Positions 13,308 to 24,100 of a stretch of DNA of 64,000 nucleotides are shown piece after piece (position 1 is the first letter of the stretch; every line of letters starts with the position of its first letter). The notes under the pieces are model-generated. The model had not been told where the DNA came from, did not search any database, and worked only from the letters and a program-made list of their open reading frames with translations. Origin of the DNA: Steromphala cineraria (taxonomy: Eukaryota; Mollusca; Gastropoda; Trochida; Trochidae); the NCBI GenBank assembly GCA_916613615.1, contig OU744726.1:16495515-16559514 (forward strand). Reading direction: 5' to 3'. The position numbers and the translations under genes were made by a program.

Positions 13308-13572
13308 TGTGTACAAGCTGATGACCGTAAGATATCTTACGGTCATCCCAAAATGGCGGAGGTCGACTACGGTAGGATTTTTCTTTTCCCGATTTCAGCT
13401 CTCCGACTGCTTGCAGGAATTAACAGCTATCGGAGATTTGTAGATAATTGTGTGCTCTTCGTATCTATATCATGTATAAAGCACGAGGTAACTCTAATAA
13501 TTGATATGAGGCTCGAGAAAATTTTACCGATGATGACCGTAAAAAAATATCATGATGACCGTAAGATTTGAA
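13308..13572. repeat. GATGACCGTAAG repeat, copy 1 (left arm)
   Basis: About 265 bp matching 16405-16702 in reverse complement. It begins gtgtacaagctgatgacc and carries a perfect 28-bp palindrome at 13320-13347 centred on GATATC. A conserved open frame follows (contains LLAGINSYRRFVDNCVLF). It ends with several dispersed GATGACCGTAA motifs. The amino-acid similarity of the two frames reflects DNA identity and is not evidence of a functional gene. Confidence 0.85.
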
Positions 13573-14190
13573 TGTCTATCTGGTATGATGACCGTATTAA
13601 AAATAAATATAAGGCATATTTGAATTTGACGGAACTTGTCGAATACAGCATACACCTATGGTCCAGTTTAACATTATGTAGCCTACATGTCTATGATTTA
13701 TCATATCTTGGTCGGGGATAAAACTAGAATACATGTAGCGACTATGTGCAATAACTCATTAGAGCTTACATAAAATATTTGAGAGACATGTGGAATAAAA
13801 CGCGGATGCAGAAGTTGTTCTATAGACCTATGAATAAAAGTTTCTTCAAGTAAAAAATCTTATTACATCATAATGTTTAGGAGATGTGACCAATGAGTCA
13901 TCTTGTTGAAAGAAAAACTGACTGCACTGATTGCATTTGTAGGGGCATTCTCCTATTTACATGTGTCATTGTCATGAGTCTTGTTAAAGCTTGTTTTCTC
14001 TTGTACATTTTTGCACAGCGGTTGCAATAAAACAGACCTGAAATGAAACAGATTACCTACAATTTAAAAGCACACTGTTGAAATTATATTTGTCTTTCTG
14101 TCGTACTCTTTTTGCAAAACGGGTGCCTGAAAAATATTCAGACACGACTTGAGTAAACATACAGTATGATATGAAAAAAATAAAATCTTC

Positions 14191-15500
14191 TCTCTATTGA
14201 CGAAGCTTTTCAATTGTGAAAATACGCCAAATCTACTTTCATGTAAAGACTGGCTTCACCATGAGATAAATCTCTCTAAAACTAAAGTGATAATTTTTGG
14301 TGGTACAAGGGTCGATACAAATCATTCATTTCACTACGATAATTCCGCCATCGAAGTTTGTGACTCGTATACCTATCTAGGAGTGACTTTGCACAAGAAT
14401 GGAACTTTTAAAATCGCCATTGAAAGTCTTAAAGGGAAGGCGATGCGCGCCTGGTTAAAGAGCCGACACAGCTTATCTTCATCAACTCAATTCCCCCCTG
14501 ATGTTCTCCTCCTCTATCGTTGTTGTGTCGTGCCGATCGCCACCTATGGTGCAGAAGTCTGGGGCAGCGATATGTTTAAATCTTCATCGGATCTATTCCA
14601 AAATTGGAGTAAGTTGACTTGCAATATTATAACCATAAAGATTGCCAAGTCAATCCTAGAAGTACCAAATCGCACCTGTAACATTGGGTGCCTTAGCGAG
14701 CTTGGACTTTACCCTATAATATCTATACTCTCAAGCATGTTTAACTACTACAGAAGATTGATAAGGATGGACCATAACCGACTTGAATATACTGCTTTAC
14801 AAGAAGATAGACTACTTTCAAAATCATCTTTGGTCTCAACTGTTGAGCAAATTCTTCAAAAGGCTTTCCCTATTTCAAATATCGTCAACATATCCTCACT
14901 CCAATTTACAGAATTTATAAAATCTCAATTTGTTAACTTATATCTACAGGAAATAAATCAGCTACCGTCTGATAAAGGAAAGAAACTCCGCCTGCTTGGG
15001 CACATTTCGATATAAGGACTATCTATCGTCAGTTAAGAACAAGGAGCATCGAAAAGTTTTAAGTAATAACGACTAAGTGCTCATCAACTAGTGATAGAGA
15101 GGGGTCGATACACCAACATCCCAGTTGATAGTCGTATTTGCAAGCAATGCAAGCTATATTTGGGAAGTTGAAACAGAGGAACATTTTATATTGTCATGTC
15201 CTAAATTCCAAAATCAACGTTCGGACCTCATCTCTTCAACAGGTCTGACGAATGCGGGGTTGTCAAATAAAGATCTCCTTATTGCCGTATTAAACCCTAA
15301 GAGTCACCATGCCTCCAAAACCACAAAATTGTTGTATGAATTGTATCAAGGCAGATTAAGATAAATGGCATGCAGTGTCATCGTGTATAAAAGCATATAT
15401 CTCTGTTATTTGTATGTACATAGTATGTATGTCATGAAATCTGTTTATTCTCGTTTTGTACACTGCCCAAGAAGGGTGTTCTCTGTGCAAATAAAATTAT
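14191..15500 (+). pseudogene. 5'-truncated, frameshifted non-LTR (LINE) reverse transcriptase
   Basis: The frame at 14197-15015 encodes the thumb and C-terminal part of a LINE reverse transcriptase: LSKTKVIIFGG, then YLGVTLHKNGTFKIA, then LLLYRCCVVPIATYGAEVWG. These follow the YADD catalytic block in intact elements; that block is missing here. A second frame at 15125-15364 matches the usual C-terminal Cys/His finger (C..C .. TEEHFILSCPKF), but the first Cys pair is in another frame, so at least one frameshift and stops separate them. The 3' part has an AT-rich tail with aataaaatt. It cannot encode a working enzyme, and lies between two inverted copies of another repeat. Confidence 0.85.
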
Positions 15501-15549
15501 CTTATTTTATCCATGACAGTACTATCTTGTATTCTCAGGGTACCGTATG

Positions 15550-16404
15550 AAAATAACGAAATACCGTATTATTTTCATCATAACTAACAAATGAAAAACA
15601 TATTCATCTCAGCATAATGTTTTAATATATAGACTACATGAACTTTGATGATGGAAATCAATGAATTCGGTCATATGAAGGTGACACTGAAATTATCGAT
15701 TATTAGTGTAATGTTCGGTGATTGGTTATATATGTCCCTCCGTATTTACGGTAGTGTAAATTTTTACATCATTAGACCTTTAGCTGACGTGCTCGTCGAT
15801 ACTGGTGGCGACTCCAGCTCAACAAAGGAGCCCTCAGCACCACTAATGTCTGAAAGTAAGATGATTTGATTATATCATATTTAACATATTTTGAATGTGA
15901 ATGTAATTGCAATAATCATAATCAAACAAAGTCTTAGACATTGTGAATATGCAACATTGAACGTATGACCATTGTTTATTTCAATATGATTTATCTAAAT
16001 CATTAAGAATTCGAATTATCTCAATTTAAAATTGTGAAATAATAACACTATATATTCAGTAACACAATGCTCAACATATCAGTTATAAACTATAAAATAC
16101 TGTTAATTCATGTGAAAGAAAAGAAAGTAAAAAGCATGCAAACTGGCTGAGCCAAAACAACTATCAAGTGATTGATAACAGTTACCTCCAGTACTCGAAG
16201 TTGCCTGAATAAGGAATAAAGCAATAAAGGAATTGAATATCAATTTCATTACTTGAGTAAATTGTTAAAATTATTTTTAATTAGCTTAATGAAGTTGAAA
16301 TTAGTTACTAACCTTTTCCAATTCCATTTCATCAACTTTAACAATCAAAATATTCAGTTAAACATTTTTAAACACCATAAAACGAACATTACAGAAATGC
16401 GGTT
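15550..16404. other. Intergenic between repeats, no supported gene
   Basis: AT-rich filler between the LINE fragment and the right copy of the GATGACCGTAAG repeat. A small inverted repeat (atgaaaata..tattttcat) lies at about 15547-15580. The frame at 15645-15869 has no recognisable domain. Confidence 0.45.
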
Positions 16405-16702
16405 GTTTTAGCTTACGGTCATCATAAAAAAAGTTGACGGTCATCTTGGTCGAACAATGAAATTTTGTTACGGTCATCATCGGTAAAATTTTCTCGAGCC
16501 TCATATCAATTATTAGAGTTACCTCATGCTTTATACATGATATAGATACGAAGAGCACACAATTATCTACAAATCTCCGATAGCTGTTAATTCCTGCAAG
16601 CAGTGGGAGAGCTGGAATCGGGAAAAGAACAATCCTACCGTAGTCGGCTGCCGCCATTTTGGGATGACCGTAAGATATCTTACGGTCATCAGCTTGTACA
16701 CT
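16405..16702. repeat. GATGACCGTAAG repeat, copy 2 (right arm, inverted)
   Basis: Reverse complement of the block at 13308-13572 with a ~30-bp longer inner end. The perfect 28-bp palindrome is at 16663-16690, and the outer end reads ggtcatcagcttgtacac. With copy 1 it brackets 2.8 kb containing the LINE fragment, with the same ends facing outward. Confidence 0.85.
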
Positions 16703-16706
16703 ATTA

Positions 16707-16844
16707 GTTACACGGCGTTTTGACAGGGTGTACGGGACTGTAAGACCCTTGTACATTCTGTATTTTCCTGAGGCGGAGCCGAAGGAAATGCAGAATGTAC
16801 AAGGGTCTTACAGTCCCGTACACCCTGTCAAAACGCCGTGTAAC
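16707..16844. repeat. Perfect palindrome, 54-bp arms
   Basis: Arms 16707-16760 (starts gttacacggcgttttgacag) and 16791-16844 are exact reverse complements with a 30-bp spacer. The spacer can also pair at its ends (tttcc/ggaaa). A transcript would form one long hairpin. It directly abuts the GATGACCGTAAG repeat. Confidence 0.92.
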
Positions 16845-16848
16845 GAAT

Positions 16849-17357
16849 TTATTACCCTTAAGATCTTTTATTTCAACACAGTTTACTCATTTTGACCGAA
16901 ATAAGTCTTAACTAGACTGCGGTCCAAGCTCAGCACAGTGTGAACATCAAGAGTCGCGGTACGGGGCTAACGGCAGTTATATAAAGGGAGATAACTCTGT
17001 GACTAAAAATATCCGAATTAAAAGTGTTCTTAAATGAAATAATTAAAGAGAAACATGTGTTCATATTGAATGAATGTAATGAGACAATGGATATTAACAA
17101 TGACATAACATTAGAATCTCTCAATTGATGTTGGTCATTTTAAATTTTGATTCTGAAATTGTCAGTCGAGCGGCCGCTTTACTTCCGCATTCCAGCTGAG
17201 GTCAAGGTCATCCGTATGACCCGTTTGGTATGTCACGTGACAAATTTGACGGGGTGTACACTTCGTACACCCTGCCAAATCCGACTACACGGGTATGTAT
17301 GCTTTGGCTATTGACCAATCAGAATTCGAGAAATTTATCTTAAGGGTAATAAAGTGA
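16849..17357. mobile_element. ~500-bp element bounded by ttattacccttaagat inverted repeats
   Basis: ttattacccttaagat near 16850 reappears inverted as atcttaagggtaataa near 17338. The interior includes a second palindromic motif (gggtgtacacttcgtacaccc near 17255). This looks like a non-autonomous DNA element that may include the adjacent 54-bp palindrome. Confidence 0.5.
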
Positions 17358-18360
17358 TTTAGTTGCATCAGGCGAGTCTTACGGTGTCATCACAAGACGG
17401 AAATGCCATATACATGTAGGTCGCGACCTCCTCTCTCATTGGTCTAAAAGCCCAAACAAACAAATTACACGTGGAAGATGGCCCATGACCGAGGAACTTT
17501 CGTCTTTTGATGAAACCGTATTCGCATGATTCGGGGATCAAAATAGCGGTTGAAAGGCCTTGATATTTATAGTATATGAGCAACGCCAATGCGTCAAGCG
17601 CGTGTGGTTTGCTCTGTTCGCAGCACGATTTCCCGCGTATTGCACGCTGTCACTTGGTTTTCTTAACCGATCATTGATATTGCCGTAAGGGTTTATTAAA
17701 AATGTGCAACTTATCGCAATTTATATATAGACATATAACATCACATTGAGTACAGTACATGTACATCTCTAACATAAAACAACTGCCCTGGAATATAACT
17801 CTTGTTTATAAAACTTTGTTACTCATGTTCCAATATTAAAAAATTACATTGTTAACATGCCCAAAATTCCAGATAATATCTTGGCGTTGGTCATGCAGTT
17901 TACTGCATGTGTTGTCTTGTTTATTTCAGCGAGATGCCCGTGCAGCACGACTTGCTCAGCCTTTGACAGCTACCAGCCTAGGTGGCCTGCACGTTCTCAT
18001 ATGAAATGAGGCAAGCTCAACTTAAATCTATGCAAATTTAGTCAAGTTTAGGTCACCAAGAATAGGTAATTATACGACCAGGCTGAACAGCCCGATGTTC
18101 TGGATAACAACCTTTACATTGTGACAATAACGATTCGAACTAAAAGCTCAATCCAACTGATAAGTAAGCAAGTTCTTCCAATGTCGTGAAGGCTACAATA
18201 CCGAAGTTTTTATCCTAATAATCTTGCTGTTCTTCTTTCTAGTTTTGGAACATGAATTTACAGAATTCTCCTTCTGTTTTTTATTATTGTTTTGTTGGAT
18301 ATATGAATTCAGCCTTCACTTCGTAAATTGACAAAATACCTGTTTTAAATGTGAATGTTG
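17358..18360. other. Intergenic, no supported gene
   Basis: A minus-strand 73-codon frame at 17368-17589 has no domain I recognise and no splice context that I could support. Otherwise AT-rich sequence. Confidence 0.4.
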
Positions 18361-18369
18361 ATTCAAAAT

Positions 18370-18566
18370 AAAGGGGCGTGGCCCCTGTGACCCTTATTAG
18401 GTGGCACAGGGCCATCAATGCTACAATTTATAATCTTCACTAGTGAAGGAGTCTGTACACAAAGTGTCAGCTTTCTACGCCTCTTAGTTCTGGAGAAAAA
18501 GTCGAAATTCCACAAAGTTTGCGGATGGACGGACGCTGGACGCCATAAGCCCATCGGGCCTTACAG
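18370..18566. repeat. Interspersed repeat related to 47860 and 52150 blocks
   Basis: Contains gtctgtacacaaagtgtcag, aaattccacaaagtttgcgg, ggacggacgctggacg and cataagcccatcgggcctta. Related strings occur at about 47857-47890 and 52145-52292. These are diverged copies of one mollusc-type family whose end reads 'gcccatc..gcc..acaggc..gatgagcta'. Confidence 0.65.
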
Positions 18567-19732
18567 GCGAGATGAGCTAAATAGGGGAAACAACTTTTTG
18601 TTCGTTTATTTCGAATAATGAAACGTGTTAATGTTAGTAATTGTCAATGACTTGGAGAACCCATTTAGTTTCCTTAATAAGCACTTGGGTTTGTTTCAAA
18701 ATGCAAAACCAAAGCTTAAAAAATGCTTGTAACGTCGCATATTCTAAGGTCGCATTGGCCTACAGTTGTTGATGTAAAGTTTATCAAAAGCTTAGTGTTA
18801 ATAAATCACATTTTAATCAATTTGTGCATTGTAAAACACTTATTAATTTACATTGACTCTTCAGCACGTCTTTTGACATAATTATAATTATTCAATTCTA
18901 AATCAATGATTTAAAACTGTGAGAACACCGAATCGTTCTGTCAAACGTAAGGTCGAACGTTCTTGGGCGAATCGATGATCATGGTTGACTTGGAAATAAA
19001 TGTTCACCGTTAGAAATGATGTTTCCTACTTTAATGAGTGTTGACATAGTTAAAAACCTGTGTGTATTAAAGAACACCTATATTCATGAAAAATCCTTCT
19101 TCGTCTTTTAGTTGAGTTGTTAACCGCACCAATTGCTGCCTAACTAAATGCGAGATGAGCTAAATAGGGGAAACAACTTTTTGTTCGTTTATTTCGAATA
19201 ATGAAACGTGTTAATGTTAGTAATTGTCAATGACTTGGAGAACCCATTTAGTTTCCTTAATAAGCACTTGGGTTTGTTTCAAAATGCAAAACCAAAGCTT
19301 AAAAAATGCTTGTAACGTCGCATATTCTAAGGTCGCATTGGCCTACAGTTGTTGATGTAAAGTTTATCAAAAGCTTAGTGTTAATAAATCACATTTTAAT
19401 CAATTTGTGCATTGTAAAACACTTTTTAATTTACATTGACTCTTCAGCACGTCTTTTGACATAATTATAATTATTCAATTCTAAATCAATGATTTAAAAC
19501 TGTGAGAACACCGAATCGTTCTGTCAAACGTAAGGTCGAACGTTCTTGGGCGAATCGATGATCATGGTTGACTTGGAAATAAATGTTCACCGTTAGAAAT
19601 GATGTTTCCTACTTTAATGAGTGTTGACATAGTTAAAAACCTGTGTGTATTAAAGAACACCTATATTCATGAAAAATCCTTCTTCGTCTTTTAGTTTAGT
19701 TGTTAACCGCACCAATTGCTGCCTAACTAAAT
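18567..19732. repeat. 583-bp tandem duplication, >99% identical
   Basis: Copy 1 is 18567-19149 and copy 2 is 19150-19732; each starts gcgagatgagctaaataggg and ends cctaactaaat. I see only a few differences (for example cacttattaat versus cactttttaat, and gttgagttg versus gtttagttg). The copies contain no recognisable gene. Copy 1 joins seamlessly to the upstream interspersed repeat whereas copy 2 does not. Confidence 0.95.
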
Positions 19733-21101
19733 TTAACTCGGTGAATTCAATTTCACGCAAACGTTGTTGGGTTACTTTTTACGTTTTGTTATAATTATCA
19801 ACCACAAAACTATAAAGTTCTTTCAAATATTTTATATTTGATTATGACGCCATTATCAAAATAAACACACATATAACTACATAATATAGAATCTTTCTTA
19901 ACATATTCTCTCACTTAGTAATAACGATCATTTTAAATAAGAAAACAATCTCAATAACAAAAGGTTACAATAACAATGTCACAAATCCATTCAAATCTTC
20001 AATACATTCTTCAACTCAACATTTTTTTTACAGATCAGTTAAATAGTACACATTCCTGACAAACTTATACATTTCTTTCATACGACACGCTATTCAAAAC
20101 ATTATATAAAATATTTGGAAAAGCATAACATTTAAAGTGAATTTAACACTCAATATCAATTACAAATTCATAGTAATCGATGCACATATTGCACGTCTCA
20201 GCTAAACGCATTAGCACCATTATTTTTCTGCTGGAAAGACATTCAACGAAGGCAATTTGAGCAAAATTGTTATTTTACAAGGGAAGAACCATCATATAAA
20301 CAGACATCCCGAAATCATAAATGAATAATTTAAAGTTATACATTTATTAAACAAAATATATGTTTTTTAAAGAGGAGCTGCCGATTTAACCTCTGAAATT
20401 TGATTGGTCAAAGTAAACGTTTTGTCAAACAATCATGGATAAACAGATCCAGTAAAACTCTGGTATTGTGCCCATCAAAAATGAAATCTTATTCTGGCGT
20501 TGGAATTAGCAAAAGCAAACGAACAACATATCAAACCCTTGTCTTTTGCACTATATATCATCTGTAAGAAGTCTCAAAACCTGGGCATACAGAAGCAGGT
20601 CGTTCATTAACCTTGCTTCTGGTCTTTGATCATATGAATTCATAAAAAATTGAAAAAGGTTTACAATAATGATCCAAAGAGCTGCTTGTTCGCCTGGGTG
20701 ACATCACTGGTCATGTTAGATGGGGCTTTTTGAAACAAGCCCGTCTTGCTCCTGTGAGTTAAATAGACTTTCTGTCTTCACATTGCAGGGCTTGTCAAAC
20801 TTTAAGGATGGTTGATTTTTCAAACCACAAGCCTCGTTTGCTTGTAGGGACTATAACATATTTAGAACACTTATCCTTGGAGGAGGTATACATATTGAGT
20901 GGAAGATATTGTTGCATCAACTAGAACAACGATTGTCTGTGCAGGACACCATAGTTTGTCATAAGATTAAGTCATGGAACACGAAAGCGGAACGTTCTGA
21001 AGGACAAGGCATTGTTAAGCTTCTTTCTTGTCCTTTATCGCTTAATTAGGAAGACAATAGCAGTTTGTTGCAAGCTTACAATCAGATCTCGCAGGTCCAT
21101 A
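19733..21101. other. Region 3' of the RBR ligase, includes its 3' UTR
   Basis: AT-rich sequence 3' of the stop codon at 21102-21104. It should hold the 3' UTR of the RBR gene; I could not place the polyadenylation site with confidence. No other gene was recognised. Confidence 0.45.
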
Positions 21102-24100
21102 TCATTCATCCAGATCCTTTGGATAATACTTGGTGAGGGTCTTCAGCCTAGACAGTACGTCCAAAGCCTTGTTGGCGTGTTGCGTCAGCTTGATGGGAAC
21201 GCTGCACATGTCCTGTTTTATGCCCATAAGGTAAATCTGTAACACATTGCATTAAACATGTAAACCATGACACAAAAACCCGAAGGCTTGTCATTAGACA
21301 ATGAAAGACTTAACGTTATTGCTTTAAACCCTGTAAGACATGACACTGGAACATGTAAGAGATGACAATGATATCTGTAAGACATGACATTAAAATATGC
21401 TTTAAAACCTCTGACATCACTAAGACACTAAATTTTAACCTCCAATAAGTCACCAGCTATTTAGTTTGTTTATGTTTATATTGGTGTACACAACTTAATG
21501 AATATGTCATCAATTTCTTCAACTATTCTTTTGTTACCTCTTCCATTCTGTTCACGAGGAAGCCGAGAGTACTGGCGAGACTTCCGGTATTGCCAATGCG
21601 ATCGTCCTCTTGGTAGATGTCAACCAACACAGCGCTGTACTCGATCACGTGATGCATCTGACAGAGAGATTTGCATAATTTGTTGAAGACATTTCAGTAA
21701 CAATATTTATAACCAAAATACACAGATTGTTCAATAATAATGGAATCGTGAAGTATAAATGGTAAATGTATTAAAACCATGATATGTTTACCTCTGAGAT
21801 GAGAGCGAGGCCCCAATCGAGCAGATGCATCCCTTCCCTTGTTTTAACCTCATCCAGCAGACGACACATCTCCTCCCTCCTCTGACGTGTCTTCTTCTGA
21901 TTGGTAGGTGCAATACCGCGACTATTCAGCAACATCTGTCTCCCAGCCAGGCCCTGTGATAAAAAGTTGGAATCTAATGAACAAGCGAAAATGATGTATC
22001 CAACGTTCACTGAAGGTTTGCAAACGACAAAAACAAGCTCTTACAAACTTGTTACGGGTTTTCAATTAAAACTTATAGAAATATGGATAGGCGTTGGAAG
22101 CGAATGTCTTTACGAATTAATGATAAACCAAGATATTATGGTTCTCGTCTCTGTTATTTCGCCATGACCATGGCTACAAACTGCATATTTTGCAATTTTC
22201 TAATACTTACAAAATTTAACTTGCTATTTTGAAGCCAATTGAAACTATATCACCTACGGTTCGCTTGTTAAAGTCGATAAATTCATGCCAGTAATTTCCT
22301 CAACCAAATTGCAATGCGGACTTTCTCCATTGGTAGTATAGCAGTTTTGGAATAAGATGGATAGACGGTGCAGAATAAAAGATGATGCCTACATCATTTA
22401 CATCCGTTAGGGATGATGAATGCAGCGTTACAAACCTTCAGTTCCTTCTTCATCTTGGGCACAAATCGCTCAAACACCTCCCTCTGGCGGTAACTTTGTT
22501 CAAGACGACGTGTTAGTGAGGTAATGTATGCCTTTGACCTTGATTGAGGGTGCGCTTTTAGATCCTCGATGAATACTTCCTGTATGTTCTGCAAGACAGG
22601 AAGTGACGTCATCGTGAAATATAATGCCTTTGTATTATCTTGGTATTACATAAACAGCTATTTTACTAACTAATGATGATCAAAATAACAAATGTTTGAC
22701 CAGCATTTTAATGTGGAGGATATTTTCGAGCATTAGTGCTTAAATATCCGAAAATTTAAAGCACAATGATTCGCATTTTCGAAAACAAAAGTTTAAACCA
22801 GGCTGAGCTTAACGATCAAGCACATAGTACTAGTTTCCAATATAGCTACCCCGGGTATACGTGCTTGGTCGTCACTTTAGGTGTTTTCAGAACTTTTGTT
22901 TTCAACAATATAATATTATATCACTGCACGAATGCAAAGAAAAATATTTAAATGAACACTTGAAATTAATGAAACGACTATCTGGATGAGGTAAGTACCT
23001 TTGTCCCATGGTTGTCGGACTTGGCATAGCAATCTGGCGAGAATTTGTGGTCGTTAGCGGGTGACATGCACTGCCAACAAAACTCGTGTCCACAAACGCA
23101 TACCATCATAGGACAGCCTTGGTTCTTCTCGATGAAGTAGTTGCACGAGGGACAGCGCTTTCCTCTAGTGCTTGCTTTAGTGCCAAGATCCCAAGACATT
23201 ACGTCTTCATCACCTGCAAAAGGGTTGGCGGTTATTTTTGTTTCGTGTTAAGGATTACTCTCTATTGTTGGCAACTAATGGCAATTAATAATGATACGAT
23301 AACTTTCTTCGTTCACGATGACTATGCTTCTTTTTAACCGAGGCTAGCATCTTAAATAGGTTTCGAGGATCGTGCAAATTGAATAATTAGGCCTTGAGTT
23401 AAAACATGGGTGGATTTAGACTATTTCAGGGCATAACATATTTATTTTGTATTTTGGTGGACATGTGATATTGATTCAATCAAATCACTTACAATGTATA
23501 AAGAACGAAAAGACAATAGTAACACAATTACCCTTGAAATGAAAATAAAAGATTCTTCAAAAAAGCCGTAAAACATACCAAATCGTCTCTGGTTTTCCTG
23601 GTACCGTCTAAAATGACAGCAGTCAGCCGGCCAATGCGCATTCCCACGACACTTGATACAAAACTCCGCACCGCACTTGCACTTGACGCATCCTGTCTCT
23701 CGGCTCTCTGGAAGAGGAACTTATTGTTATTGGCATAGTGTAAAACCAGGCCGCTGGCGTTTGGAGTTTGGCTTTTGGCGTTTGGCGTTTGGCTGCTGGC
23801 GTTTGGCGTTTTGCTTTTGGCGACTGGCGACTGGCTGCTGCCGTAAATCTTTAGGCTCAATTTATAAATCTTGGCCACTGGTATCTGTCAGCTGTACGAT
23901 GTCAAATGTTTGTGTTTGAATGCTGTTTCAAGATTATTTATAGATGTACACGTTGTTCTTGAAAGTATCATTATTTATTTTTAGGAAATTTCTACAATTA
24001 AATAATTTAATTGAAGAGCATAAACAAGGGGAACACAAGTCTAACATAAAATGATATTTCTCATTTTGTTGTATTGCTTACTTGTCAAGTGATCAAGTCA

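Noticed and set aside
13353..13571. Open frame conserved between the two repeat copies (13353-13571 and 16358-16756)
   Set aside because: Conservation is at the DNA level between recent repeat copies; there is no domain and no sign of coding constraint.
14191..15500. LINE fragment considered as an active reverse transcriptase gene
   Set aside because: Lacks the catalytic palm domain, and carries frameshifts and stops.
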